Notes: a model not told the origin generated them from the letters alone. 64,000 bases of DNA from Plantactinospora sp040120695 (GCF_040120695.1 NZ_JBEEAC010000016.1:1-64000); one strand, 5' to 3'. Shown: positions 50,164 to 59,024, numbered from the stretch's first letter. Translations and numbers: made by a program.

Positions 50164-51719
50164 TGGATCTCAAGCTGCCGCCTATCGACTACGCGGCTCT
50201 GGCACCGATCCTGGTGCTGTTCGGAGCCTCCGTCGTCGGCGTCCTGGTCGAGGCGTTCGTACCCCGTAAGCGCCGGCACCTGACCCAGCTCGTCCTCGGC
50301 CTGCTGGCCCTGACCGGTGCGCTGGTCGCGGTGGTGATGAACGCGCACGACCGGCTGCTCACCGCCGGTGGGGCGGTCGCGGTCGACGGCCCGACGCTCT
50401 TCCTCCAGGGCGCGATCCTGGTGCTCGCCGCGATGGCGCTGATGCTGATCGGCGAGCGGTCGGTACAGCGCGGTGGCGCGTTCGTGGCGCACGCCGCGGT
50501 GCCGGTCGGGGCACCGGAGGACCAGCGCCAGGCCGCCGAGGAGGGCGGGGCGACCGAGGTCTACCCGCTGACCCTCTTCGCCGTCTCCGGCATGCTGCTC
50601 TTCGTCGCCGCGAACGACCTGCTGACGATGTTCATCGCGCTGGAGGCGTTCTCGCTGCCGCTCTACCTGCTCTGCGCGCTGGCCCGGCGCCGGCGGCTGC
50701 TGAGCCAGGAGGCGGCGCTGAAGTACTTCCTGCTCGGCTCGTACTCCTCGGCCTTCTTCCTCTTCGGCATGGCGCTGGTGTACGGCTTCACCGTCGGGGC
50801 CGGCGGCAGCGGTTCCGGCGGCGGGGTCGACTTCGGCACCATCCGGATGGCGGTCACCGACTCGGCCGCCAGCGAGGTGCTGCTCTTCGGTGGGCTCGCG
50901 CTGCTCGCCATCGGGCTGCTGTTCAAGATCGCGGCGGCGCCGTTCCACGTCTGGACCCCGGACGTCTACCAGGGCGCCCCGACTCCGATCACCGGGTTCA
51001 TGGCCGCCTGCACCAAGGTCGCCGCGTTCGGCGGGCTGCTCCGGGTGCTGCACGTCGCGTTCTCCGGGGCGAGCTGGGACTTCACTCCGGTGCTCGGCGC
51101 CATCGCGGTACTGACGATGCTGGTCGGGGCGATCCTCGCGGTCACCCAGACCGACATCAAGCGGCTGCTCGCGTACTCCTCGGTGGCGAACGCCGGCTAC
51201 CTGCTGGTCGGTGCGATCGTGCTCTCCAAGGACGGGCTGTCCAGCACGATGTTCTACCTCGTCGCGTACGGCTTCACCGTACTGGCCGCGTTCGGCGTGG
51301 TGACCCTGGTCCGGGACGCGGACGGCGAGGCCACCCACCTGTCCCGGTGGGCCGGGCTGGGCCGACGCTCGCCGCTCTACGCGGGGCTGTTCACCCTGCT
51401 GCTGCTCGCCTTCGCCGGCATCCCGCTGACCAGCGGCTTCACCAGCAAGTTCGCGGTCTTCGGGGCGGCGCTCGACGCCGGGCAGACCTGGCTGGTGATC
51501 GTGGGTGTCGTGACCAGCATGATCCTCGCCTTCCCGTACCTGCGGGTCGTGGTGATGCTCTGGCTCTCCGAGCCGGGCGAGTCCACTCCGACGGTGTCGC
51601 TGCCGGGTGGGTTGACCGCGGCGGCGCTGATGATCGGGGCGGTCGCCACGCTGGTCCTCGGGGTCGCCCCGGCACCGCTGCTCGATCTCGCCAACGGCGC
51701 CGCCGAATTCGTCCGATGA
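50163..51719 (+). CDS. nuoN: NADH-quinone oxidoreductase subunit N
   Basis: A 518-residue antiporter-like subunit, last gene of the operon. Landmarks are LTMFIALEAFSLPLYLLCAL near residue 156, FKIAAAPFHVWTPDVYQGAP near 255 and TDIKRLLAYSSVANAGYLL near 330. A Gly-rich loop (GAGGSGSGGGVDFG) interrupts the middle. No clear terminator follows; a polyprenyl synthase gene begins 66 bp downstream. Confidence 0.95.
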   Translation: MDLKLPPIDYAALAPILVLFGASVVGVLVEAFVPRKRRHLTQLVLGLLALTGALVAVVMNAHDRLLTAGGAVAVDGPTLFLQGAILVLAAMALMLIGERSVQRGGAFVAHAAVPVGAPEDQRQAAEEGGATEVYPLTLFAVSGMLLFVAANDLLTMFIALEAFSLPLYLLCALARRRRLLSQEAALKYFLLGSYSSAFFLFGMALVYGFTVGAGGSGSGGGVDFGTIRMAVTDSAASEVLLFGGLALLAIGLLFKIAAAPFHVWTPDVYQGAPTPITGFMAACTKVAAFGGLLRVLHVAFSGASWDFTPVLGAIAVLTMLVGAILAVTQTDIKRLLAYSSVANAGYLLVGAIVLSKDGLSSTMFYLVAYGFTVLAAFGVVTLVRDADGEATHLSRWAGLGRRSPLYAGLFTLLLLAFAGIPLTSGFTSKFAVFGAALDAGQTWLVIVGVVTSMILAFPYLRVVVMLWLSEPGESTPTVSLPGGLTAAALMIGAVATLVLGVAPAPLLDLANGAAEFVR

Positions 51720-51785
51720 CCGGTCAGCCCCACGCCCCTCCCGAGGTCAACCGCCCCCGGCCAGGGGTAGGCCGGTGGGTGTGGC

Positions 51786-52829
51786 ATGGTTGAAGGCGTG
51801 GGGGGAACGGCAGGCGGCATGGCGGCGCTCGGGCTCGACACGATCGGGCTCGAGTTCGTTGATGCCCGCCTGGAGGCATCGGTGGCCGGCGTGCTGGCCA
51901 GGGTGGAGGCGGAGCTGCGCGACACCGTCGCCAGCGCCGATCCGATGGTGGACGAGGCCGCGCGGCACCTGGTGGACGCCGGCGGCAAGCGGTTCCGGCC
52001 GCTGCTGGTGGCGCTCGGCGCCCAGTTCGGTGATCCGGCGGCCCCGCAGGTCGTGCCGGCCGCGGTGGTGATGGAACTCACCCACCTCGCCACGCTCTAC
52101 CACGACGACGTGATGGACGAGGCGCCGGTGCGCCGGGGTGCGCCGAGCGCCAACTCCCGGTGGGGCAACTCGGTGGCGATCCTGGTCGGTGACTACCTCT
52201 TCGCCCGGGCCGCCGACATCGCCGCCGACCTCGGTACCGAGGCGGTCCGGTTGCAGTCCCGGACGTTCGCCCGGCTGGTGCACGGGCAGATCGCCGAGAC
52301 CGTCGGCCCGCGCGACGCCGACCCGGTCGCGCACTACCTGGACGTGATAGCCGAGAAGACCGGTTCCCTGATCGCCACCTCGGCCCGGTTCGGCGGGATG
52401 TTCGGCGGCGCCCCCGCCCCGTACGTCGAGGCGCTGGCCGGGTACGGCGAAACCATCGGTATCGCCTTCCAGCTCTCCGACGACCTGCTCGACATTGCCT
52501 CCGAGTCGGAGCAGTCCGGCAAGACCCCCGGCACCGACCTGCGGGAGGGCGTACCGACACTGCCGGTGCTCTACGCGCTCGGCGCCGACGACGGGGACGC
52601 GACCTCGGTACGGCTGCGCGAGATCCTGGCGCTCGGTCCGATCACCGACGACGCGCTGCACGCCGAGGCGCTCGGCCTGCTCCGGGAGTCTCCGGCGATG
52701 AAGCGGGCCCGGGAGACGGTCCGCAGCTACGCCGAGGAGGCCCGCTCCCGGCTCGCCCCGCTGCCCGACAACGCCCCCCGGCAGGCCCTCGAATCGCTCT
52801 GCGACTTCATCGCCGACCGCACTGGCTGA
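51786..52829 (+). CDS. Polyprenyl diphosphate synthase (menaquinone side chain)
   Basis: A 347-residue all-trans prenyltransferase. The two Asp-rich motifs are LYHDDVMDEAPVRRG near residue 105 and FQLSDDLLDIASE near 230. GGKRFRPLLVALG near 68 binds the allylic substrate. Small residues before the first Asp-rich motif (ATLYHDD) fit a long-chain product, so it probably makes the menaquinone tail. I keep the ATG at 51786; an ATG at 51819 gives a shorter, equally plausible start. The 3' end overlaps the convergent MFS gene by 23 bp. Confidence 0.9.
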   Translation: MVEGVGGTAGGMAALGLDTIGLEFVDARLEASVAGVLARVEAELRDTVASADPMVDEAARHLVDAGGKRFRPLLVALGAQFGDPAAPQVVPAAVVMELTHLATLYHDDVMDEAPVRRGAPSANSRWGNSVAILVGDYLFARAADIAADLGTEAVRLQSRTFARLVHGQIAETVGPRDADPVAHYLDVIAEKTGSLIATSARFGGMFGGAPAPYVEALAGYGETIGIAFQLSDDLLDIASESEQSGKTPGTDLREGVPTLPVLYALGADDGDATSVRLREILALGPITDDALHAEALGLLRESPAMKRARETVRSYAEEARSRLAPLPDNAPRQALESLCDFIADRTG

Positions 52830-54171
52830 CGCCGGGTTGCCGCCCGGCTGACCCCGCGCTGTCGCTGTCCTGGCTGGCGGCCGGGTCCTGTCGTTCTGGC
52901 CGGCCGGCTCCGGGCGGTGCGGTGGCCGGGGCGCCGTGGGTCGCCTGGCGGGAGGCGTACCTGCGATCCGGCCTCAGCCCCCGCCGGCGGCGCAGGTCGG
53001 CCAGCAGCATCCGCCGGCCGGTCAGCATCAGCCCGGCGGCGAGCAGCATCGCCGCGGCCGCGACCAGCCACATCGCCGGGTACCCGGACTGCTCGGCGAG
53101 GGTGCCGAGGCCGAGCGGGCCGAGGCAGCCGCCCGCGTACACCCCGGTCTGGGTGATCGAGGTGGCGGTGGTCGGCGCCTGCGGGTGCAGCCGGACCACG
53201 GCGAAGTTGAGCAGCCCGGGCCAGGCCCAGCCCAGGCCGAAGGCGAGTACCACGCCGATCACCAACGGCACCGGGCCGGCCAGGTGCAGCAGTCCCAGCC
53301 CGCCGGCACCGACCAGCAGCATCCCGGCGACGGTGTTGAGGTGCCCCCCGGTGCGGCGGTCGGCCAGCGCGCCCATCAGGACCCGGGAGAGCAGGCAGAC
53401 GGCACCGCCGAGGGTCAGCAGCAGCCCGGCGGCCCCCGGAGAGAGGCCACGGGCCGCCGTCGAGTCGACCAGGAAGGTGCCGAGGGCGTTCGCGGAGCCC
53501 GCCGCCAGGGTGCCGGCCACGCCGAGCGCGACCAGCCCCCAGGACGCCCGGCCGCCGTGCCCCCGGGCCCGGCCCGTCACCCGTACCGGACGGTCGGGTA
53601 CCGCCGGCAGGATGGCCAGCGCCAGTAGGGCGGCGACGACGAACGCCCAGCGCCAGCCGACGGTGAGCGCCACGGCCGGTACGGCGGCACCGGCGAGCAG
53701 GGTGCCGGCCGGTACGGCGGCCTGCTTGATGCCGAAGGAGATGCCCTGTCGCTCGGGCGGTACCTGGTGCGCCAGCATGGCGTTGCTGGCCATCTGGCCG
53801 AGCGGGTTGGCCACGGCGACCACCGCCAGCAGGACGAGCAGCACCGGGTAGGAGCGGGCCACGGCGGCGACCGCGAGCATGGTGGCGGCGACCAGCAGCA
53901 GGCTGGCCCGGGCGGCGGTGGTCGGGCCGTACCGCTCGACGAGGGCGCCGGACGGGACGGAGCCGAGTGCGCTCACCCCGAAGTAGACGGCGACGGCCAG
54001 CCCCAGCCGGGCGGGGGAGAAGTCCAGCTCGGCGCCGAGTTGCACGGCGAGGCCGCCGATCAGGAAGACCGGCAGTACGCCGGCGACCGTGATGACGGCG
54101 GCGGCGAGCATGGTGCGGGTCGGCGAGGCGTGGGTTGCGGCCTGCGGGGTGTCATCGGTTAGATCGGCCAT
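52807..54171 (-). CDS. MFS transporter
   Basis: A 454-residue permease with about twelve helices. The first half has SGALVERYGPTTAARASLLL and the second RVLMGALADRRTGGH, MFS loop motifs. The end is a long Arg/Pro-rich cytoplasmic tail of about 60 residues. TAGGCT (54180-54185, minus strand) lies 8 nt before the ATG, so the transcript is probably leaderless. The substrate is unknown. It is divergent from the IclR-type gene. Confidence 0.87.
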   Translation of the reverse strand: MADLTDDTPQAATHASPTRTMLAAAVITVAGVLPVFLIGGLAVQLGAELDFSPARLGLAVAVYFGVSALGSVPSGALVERYGPTTAARASLLLVAATMLAVAAVARSYPVLLVLLAVVAVANPLGQMASNAMLAHQVPPERQGISFGIKQAAVPAGTLLAGAAVPAVALTVGWRWAFVVAALLALAILPAVPDRPVRVTGRARGHGGRASWGLVALGVAGTLAAGSANALGTFLVDSTAARGLSPGAAGLLLTLGGAVCLLSRVLMGALADRRTGGHLNTVAGMLLVGAGGLGLLHLAGPVPLVIGVVLAFGLGWAWPGLLNFAVVRLHPQAPTTATSITQTGVYAGGCLGPLGLGTLAEQSGYPAMWLVAAAAMLLAAGLMLTGRRMLLADLRRRRGLRPDRRYASRQATHGAPATAPPGAGRPERQDPAASQDSDSAGSAGRQPGVSQCGRR

Positions 54172-54261
54172 TTGGGACGAGCCTACGCGAGCCGCCCGTA
54201 TGAACCGATCGTGTCGATGGACGTACGCACGGTCGCTGTAGATCTGGCATCCTCAATCCGG

Positions 54262-54289
54262 CCGGGCATTTCGCAGGCGCCCGGTTTTT
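54262..54289 (+). terminator. Intrinsic terminator with T-tract
   Basis: CCGGGC (54262-54267) and GCCCGG (54279-54284) are followed by TTTTT (54285-54289). This is a rare classic intrinsic terminator in this DNA. It lies only about 30 nt before the IclR gene start, and the nearest upstream gene is divergent. Confidence 0.65.
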
Positions 54290-54297
54290 CATATTCT
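54269..54297 (+). promoter_or_regulatory. Promoter of the IclR-type gene
   Basis: TTTCGC (54269-54274) and TATTCT (54292-54297) with a 17-bp spacer. It overlaps the terminator hairpin, so transcripts starting here escape it. The start of transcription would be about 20 nt before the GTG at 54324. Confidence 0.5.
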
Positions 54298-54323
54298 GTA
54301 AGCCCCCGGCGGCGGAGGTGGTT

Positions 54324-55106
54324 GTGCGCGACCCCTTGGCGGAACCTTCGGACCTGATCCGCAGCGTGTCGCGTGCCTTGCGCGTGCTCGAAGCGGTGGG
54401 ACGGGCACCGAAGGGCCTGACCGTGAAACAGATTGCCCGGCGTTGCGAGTTGACTGTGGCCACCACGTACCACCTGGTGCGCACGCTCGCCTACGAGGGC
54501 TACGTGATCAGGCGCGAAGACGGCACGTACATCGTCGGATTGGAGGTGGCGGACCGGTATCGCGAACTCGTCACCGCCTTCCGTGGACCCCCGGCGGTCG
54601 GTGAGTCGCTGCGCCGGGCCGCCTCGGACACGGGCTACAGCCACTACCTTGGCCGGTTCGTCGGCGGGCAGGTGGCGGTCACCGCGGTGGCCGAGGGCCC
54701 CCGGTCGCCGTACCTGGAGGACCTGGTGCCCGGCTTCGACGAGGGCGCCCACGCCACCGCGCTCGGCAAGGCGCTGCTGGCCACCCTCACCCCGGAGCAG
54801 CGGTTCCGCTACCTGCGCGAGTACGGCATGCGGCCGTTCACCTCGGCGACCCTGGTCGCCGCCGACGCGTTCGAGGCGGACCTGGCGGCCGGTGACCGGC
54901 GCGGGATGCACCTGGAGCTGGGCCAGTTCCGGCACGGCGTCGCGTGCGCGGCGGTGCTGGTCGCCCCGGACAAGGACATGGAGCGGAGGGTGGTGCTCGC
55001 CTGCGCGCTGCCGGCCGCCGAGATGATGACCTCGGCCCGGGTGGTCCGGGCGAAGCTGCTCGCGGTGGCCAGGGCCGTCGCCGACGGCCTCGCCTCGGAA
55101 CCCTGA
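54324..55106 (+). CDS. IclR-family transcriptional regulator
   Basis: A 260-residue regulator. The N-terminal winged helix spans VSRALRVLEAVGRAPKGLTVKQIARRC and ATTYHLVRTLAYEGYV, and the effector domain runs from about residue 80 with EGAHATALGKALLATL near 145. I chose GTG 54324, five nt after GGAGG; GTG 54318 lies within that site. The effector is unknown; the divergent MFS gene is a candidate target. Confidence 0.88.
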   Translation: MRDPLAEPSDLIRSVSRALRVLEAVGRAPKGLTVKQIARRCELTVATTYHLVRTLAYEGYVIRREDGTYIVGLEVADRYRELVTAFRGPPAVGESLRRAASDTGYSHYLGRFVGGQVAVTAVAEGPRSPYLEDLVPGFDEGAHATALGKALLATLTPEQRFRYLREYGMRPFTSATLVAADAFEADLAAGDRRGMHLELGQFRHGVACAAVLVAPDKDMERRVVLACALPAAEMMTSARVVRAKLLAVARAVADGLASEP

Positions 55107-55134
55107 CCGGCCCGCCCGGTCCCCGAACCGGAAC

Positions 55135-55174
55135 GTGGTCTCCTGCTGCCCCTGGAAGGGCAGCAGGAGACCAC
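55135..55174 (+). terminator. Hairpin terminator after the IclR-type gene
   Basis: GTGGTCTCCTGCTGCCC (55135-55151) pairs perfectly with 55158-55174 over 17 bp around a 6-nt loop. It lies 28 nt after the IclR stop and before the sigma factor gene. No U-run. Confidence 0.85.
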
Positions 55175-55207
55175 GGAGCAGGCGATGCTGTCGGTTGAAC
55201 CGGTCCG

Positions 55208-55777
55208 GTGGTGGGTGCGTGGTACCGAGTGCCGGGGCCAGCGGGCGGGAGGCGAGACGACATCAGCGAGCAGGACGCCGAACTGTTGCGCGCCATGCAC
55301 GACGAGCACGGTGACGCACTGCTCGCGCACGCCCTGCGCCTGACCGGCGGCGACCGGCAGCGGGCCGAGGACCTGGTGCAGGAGACGCTGCTGCGGGCGT
55401 GGCGGCATCCGGGGGCGCTCGACCCGGACCGGGGATCGGTGCGGGCCTGGCTCTTCACCACCGCCCGCAACCTCGCCATCGACGCCTGGCGGCGGCGCAG
55501 CGCCAGGATCGGCGAGGTGATAACCGCCGAGCTTCCCGAACCGCCCCAGACGAACGACGAGACGGATCGGGCGGTGGAGGCCTGGACGGTGGCGGAGGCG
55601 CTGAACCGGCTCTCGCCGTCACACCGTGAGGTGCTGGTGGAGTGCTTCTACCGGGGGCGGTCGGTGACCGAGGCGGCCGCCCGGCTGGGCGTACCGCCGG
55701 GCACGGTGAAGTCGCGGACGCACTACGCGCTGCGGTCGCTGCGGCTGATCCTGGCGGAGATGGGGGTGACCGGGTGA
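55208..55777 (+). CDS. ECF sigma factor (SigK/SigL-like)
   Basis: An approximately 175-189-residue sigma-70 family factor. Region 2 covers LLAHALRLTGGDRQRAEDLVQETLLRAWRH and VRAWLFTTARNLAIDAWR, and region 4 covers LNRLSPSHREVLVECFYRGRSVTEAAARLGVPPGTVKSRTHYALR in parts. The conserved N-terminus seems to begin near ISEQDAELL. The in-frame GTGs are at 55208 and 55229, while GGAGG at 55248-55252 points to an ATC at 55262, so the start is not settled. The stop overlaps the start of the anti-sigma gene (GTGA), which makes the two a pair. Confidence 0.87.
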   Translation: MVGAWYRVPGPAGGRRDDISEQDAELLRAMHDEHGDALLAHALRLTGGDRQRAEDLVQETLLRAWRHPGALDPDRGSVRAWLFTTARNLAIDAWRRRSARIGEVITAELPEPPQTNDETDRAVEAWTVAEALNRLSPSHREVLVECFYRGRSVTEAAARLGVPPGTVKSRTHYALRSLRLILAEMGVTG

Positions 55778-56469
55778 CGAACTGCGAGTACGCACACGAT
55801 GACGGAGCGTACGTGCTGGGCGCCCTCTCTCCCGCCGAACGGGCCGGGTACGAGCGGCACCTGACCGGCTGCCCGGCCTGCCGGGAGGCGGTCGCCGAGA
55901 TCGCCGTCCTGCCGGGACTGCTGGGCCGGCTCGACCCGGCCGGCCTGGCCGAGATCGGCACCCCGCCGAGCACCGCCGAGAGGCTGCCGAAGCTGCTCGA
56001 CGAGGCCCGGGTCCGCCGGCACCGGGAGCGCCGACGTGGCCGGCTCCGCACCGCTGGGCTGGCCCTGGTAGCCGCGGCGCTGGCCGCCGTGCTCGGGTTC
56101 GGGGTCGCCGTACCGGTGGTCGGTGACCGGAACCCCGGCACCGACGTCGAGGTACGGATGGTCGCCATGCAGCCGGTCGGCGGGAACGTACCGGTCACCG
56201 CCGAGATCGGCTTCGACGGTACCCGCTGGGGCACCGTGGTCACGATGCGCTGCCAGTACGCGGAGACCAGGGACTACACCAAGGCGTACACGTTCCGGCT
56301 GGTGGCGCACGGCCCCAACGGCGAGACGGAGCAGGTCGGCTCCTGGCTCGCCGCGCCCGGCGACGACGCCACCTTCACCGGCGTCACCCGGTTCACCAGG
56401 TCCGAGCTGGTCCGCCTCGAACTCCTCCGGTACGACAACACCCCGCTGCTCGCCTACGACGTGCCGTAG
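55774..56469 (+). CDS. Anti-sigma factor with zinc-finger domain
   Basis: A 231-residue membrane protein. The N-terminal anti-sigma domain has CEYAHDDGAYVLGALSPAE and HLTGCPACRE (HxxxCxxC, ZAS type). A single helix, LALVAAALAAVLGFGVAV, near residue 95 crosses the membrane, and the extracellular part of about 120 residues is beta-rich. It holds the ECF factor inactive until a signal outside releases it. GTG start in overlap with the sigma gene. Confidence 0.9.
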   Translation: MTNCEYAHDDGAYVLGALSPAERAGYERHLTGCPACREAVAEIAVLPGLLGRLDPAGLAEIGTPPSTAERLPKLLDEARVRRHRERRRGRLRTAGLALVAAALAAVLGFGVAVPVVGDRNPGTDVEVRMVAMQPVGGNVPVTAEIGFDGTRWGTVVTMRCQYAETRDYTKAYTFRLVAHGPNGETEQVGSWLAAPGDDATFTGVTRFTRSELVRLELLRYDNTPLLAYDVP

Positions 56470-56515
56470 CGCGCACCGGTCGGGTCCGGTCGCCGTACGC
56501 GCTGTCGACGCCGCC

Positions 56516-56554
56516 GGGTCGTTGGTCCCGGGACCCGGCCGGGTCTTTGGTCCC
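56516..56554. promoter_or_regulatory. Two DosR/DevR-like boxes upstream of the DoxX gene
   Basis: GGGTCGTTGGTCCC (56516-56529) and GGGTCTTTGGTCCC (56541-56554), 25 bp apart centre to centre, are near-identical including flanks. They resemble the DosR box core GGGACTTTAGTCCC (second copy 12 of 14). The second centre lies about 95 bp before the DoxX ATG. Confidence 0.55.
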
Positions 56555-56643
56555 GGGCAGTGGTGCACTCGGACCCGGGTGCGGCGGCGCCGTACCGAGG
56601 AAAGTAATGGGTGTCAGGACAAGGGTCGACCTCGGAGGTCACG

Positions 56644-57234
56644 ATGACCACCCGCCACTCCATCCGCCCGATCACCACGCCGCTGGAGCGGGCCGACTCG
56701 CCCGGCGCGATGTTGACCAAGACCGGTGCCAAGGCACTCGCCGTGCTGCGCGTCTCGACCGGCTTCGTCTTCCTCTGGGCCTTCCTGGACAAGCTCTTCG
56801 GCCTCGGCTACTCGACCCCCGGCGAGCGGGCCTGGATCAACGGCGGCTCGCCGACCGAGGGCTTCCTCTCGCACGTCTCGGTGGGGCCGTTCGAGTCGGT
56901 CGCGCACAGCATCGCCGGCACCTGGTGGGCCAACGGGCTCTTCATGCTCGGCCTGCTCGGCGTCGGTGTCGCGCTGATCGCGGGCATCGGCATCCGGGTC
57001 GCCGCCGCCTCGGGTGCGCTGATGATGGTGCTGATGTGGTTCGCCGAGTTCCCCCTCGCCCAGCACAACAGCGCGGGTGAGCCCACCGGCTCCACCAACC
57101 CGTTCATGGACTACCACCTGATCTACGCCGCGGTGCTGGTCGTGCTGGCCGCGACGTATGCCGGACACACCTGGGGACTGGGTCGAGTGTGGGCGCGGCT
57201 GCCCTTCGTGCAGCGGCACCGCTGGATGATCTGA
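56644..57234 (+). CDS. DoxX-like membrane protein
   Basis: A 196-residue protein with four to five helices: ALAVLRVSTGFVFLWAFLDKLFGLGY near residue 28, FMLGLLGVGVALIAGIGIRVA near 100, SGALMMVLMWFAEFP near 122, and YHLIYAAVLVVLAATYAG near 155. This fits the DoxX-like/thiosulfate dehydrogenase subunit superfamily. Its substrate is unknown; relatives take part in redox or sulfur metabolism or integrate membranes with oxidative stress responses. The ATG at 56644 has GGAGG 7 nt upstream. Confidence 0.82.
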   Translation: MTTRHSIRPITTPLERADSPGAMLTKTGAKALAVLRVSTGFVFLWAFLDKLFGLGYSTPGERAWINGGSPTEGFLSHVSVGPFESVAHSIAGTWWANGLFMLGLLGVGVALIAGIGIRVAAASGALMMVLMWFAEFPLAQHNSAGEPTGSTNPFMDYHLIYAAVLVVLAATYAGHTWGLGRVWARLPFVQRHRWMI

Positions 57235-57277
57235 CCAACCGAGGGTCGCCCCGGCGGTGGCCCACGACTCCCCTCCC

Positions 57278-57315
57278 GTCTCGCGGACCGACCCCCACGG
57301 ACCGCGAGACTCTTT
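57278..57315 (+). terminator. Terminator after the DoxX gene
   Basis: GTCTCGCGG (57278-57286) pairs with CCGCGAGAC (57302-57310), followed by the T-rich TCTTTGTTTA. It lies 44 nt after the stop codon. Confidence 0.75.
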
Positions 57316-57369
57316 GTTTACCTGGTCCCGTAGCGCCCGGCTCGCTCTAACCGGCCGGACGCTATCGGA

Positions 57370-59004
57370 TCATGAGGTCGCCGGGGGCTGGTGTGCGGCG
57401 GGGCGGTTGACCCGTCCCTCGGTCCAGACCGGCTCGTCGGTCTCCACCACCCGGCCGTCGGCTCCGAACAGCAGGTAGCGGTCGGTGTGTGCGGCGAACC
57501 AGCGGTCGTGGGTGACCGTGACGACCGTACCGGCGAAGCCCTCCAGACCGCGTTGCAGCGCATTGGCGCTGGCCAGGTCGAGGTTGTCGGTCGGCTCGTC
57601 GAGCAGCAGCAGGGTCGCTCCGGCCATTTCGAGCAGCAGGATCTGCAACCGGGCCTGCTCGCCGCCGGAGAGGCTCTGGAACGGCTGGTCCCAGGCGGGC
57701 GCGATCTCGTAACGGGCCAGTGCCGCCATCGCGTCGTTGCGGAGCAGGGCGTGCCCGGTCATCAGGATCTCGGCGGGGGTGCGGCCGTACAGGTCGGGGC
57801 GGGCGTGGGTCTGGGCGAACCGCCCGGGTACGACCCGGGCGCCGAGCCGTACCTCACCCCGGTACTGGACGTCGCGGGCGCCGGCCAGCAGCCGGAGGAA
57901 CTGGGATTTGCCGGAGCCGTTGGAGCCGAGCACGGCGACCCGTTCGCCGTACCAGACCTCCAGGTCGAAGGGGCGCATCAGGCCGGTCAGTTCGAGCTGC
58001 TGGCAGATCAGGGCCTGTTTGCCGGTACGCCCGCCGCGCAGCCGGATCCGAACGTTCTGCTCCTTCGGCGGCCGGGTCGGCGGTCCGGCCGACTCGAACC
58101 GGGCCAGTCGACTCCGCGCCGCCCGGTACGCCGAGGCGAGCGCGTCGTTGCGGGCGGCGCCCTGCCGGGCGGTGTGCACCAGGCGGCGGAGCCGGGCGTG
58201 CTCCTCCGCCCATCGGCGGTGTCGGTCGTCGAGCCGGTCGATCCGGTCCTGTCGGGCCGCCGGATAGCTGGCGAAATCACCGCCGTGCACCCAGACCTGC
58301 CGATTCTCGACCGTGACGATCCGGTCGGCCGCCTCGGCGAGCAGTTGCCGGTCGTGCGAGACCAGCAGCACGGTCTTGGTGCTGGCCCGGAGTTGCCGCT
58401 CCAGCCACTGCTTGCCCGGTACGTCGAGGTAGTTGTCGGGCTCGTCGAGCAGCAGCAGTTGGTCGGAGCCGCGCAGCAGGGCCTCCAGCACGAGTCGCTT
58501 CTGTTCGCCGCCGGAGAGGGTGTTGACGTCCCGCCCGGCGGCCCGCTCGTACGGCAACCCGAGCGCCTCCGTCGTCACCGCGTTCCAGACGACTTCGAGG
58601 TCGTAGCCGCCGGCCTCGACGTACTCGGTGACCGCGTGCGCGTAGCGGAGCTGGGTCGACTCGTCGTCGCGCACCCGCAGCACCCGCTCGGCGCCGGTGA
58701 GTTCGGCGGCGGCCCGGCGGATCCGGTCGGGTGCCACCGAGAGCAGCAGGTCGGCGACGCTGCGGTGGTCGCGGATCGTGCCGATGAACTGGCGCATCAC
58801 GCCGAGCCCGCCGGAGGTGACGATCTCGCCGGCCGTCGGGGTCAGGTCTCCGGCGACCAGCCGGAGCAGAGTGGTCTTGCCGGCGCCGTTCGGTCCGACC
58901 AGTGCGGCGGTGACTCCGTCGGCGACCCGGAACGAGACGTCGTGCAGGAGCGGCCGCCCGTCCGGCAGCCGGTGGTGCAGGTGCCTGATCTCGACGTGTG
59001 CCAC
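57370..59004 (-). CDS. ABC-F family ATPase
   Basis: A 544-residue protein with two ABC domains and no membrane part. First set: GPNGAGKTT near residue 38, LSGGEQKRLVLEALL near 165, LLLLDEPDNYLD. Second set: GSNGSGKSQFLRLL near 355, LSGGEQARLQILLLE near 446, LLLLDEPTDNLD. The linker between them is basic. ABC-F proteins act on the ribosome and some protect it from antibiotics. GTG start after GGAGG. The divergent TetR gene and the two operators between them suggest inducible antibiotic protection. Confidence 0.93.
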   Translation of the reverse strand: MAHVEIRHLHHRLPDGRPLLHDVSFRVADGVTAALVGPNGAGKTTLLRLVAGDLTPTAGEIVTSGGLGVMRQFIGTIRDHRSVADLLLSVAPDRIRRAAAELTGAERVLRVRDDESTQLRYAHAVTEYVEAGGYDLEVVWNAVTTEALGLPYERAAGRDVNTLSGGEQKRLVLEALLRGSDQLLLLDEPDNYLDVPGKQWLERQLRASTKTVLLVSHDRQLLAEAADRIVTVENRQVWVHGGDFASYPAARQDRIDRLDDRHRRWAEEHARLRRLVHTARQGAARNDALASAYRAARSRLARFESAGPPTRPPKEQNVRIRLRGGRTGKQALICQQLELTGLMRPFDLEVWYGERVAVLGSNGSGKSQFLRLLAGARDVQYRGEVRLGARVVPGRFAQTHARPDLYGRTPAEILMTGHALLRNDAMAALARYEIAPAWDQPFQSLSGGEQARLQILLLEMAGATLLLLDEPTDNLDLASANALQRGLEGFAGTVVTVTHDRWFAAHTDRYLLFGADGRVVETDEPVWTEGRVNRPAAHQPPATS

Positions 59005-59024
59005 GGCAACCTCCGGCGAAGCTT

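Noticed and set aside
54172..54260. tRNA or other structured RNA gene before the T-tract terminator
   Set aside because: No T-loop (GGTTCGA-type) or cloverleaf arms could be found on either strand; a non-tRNA small RNA stays possible.
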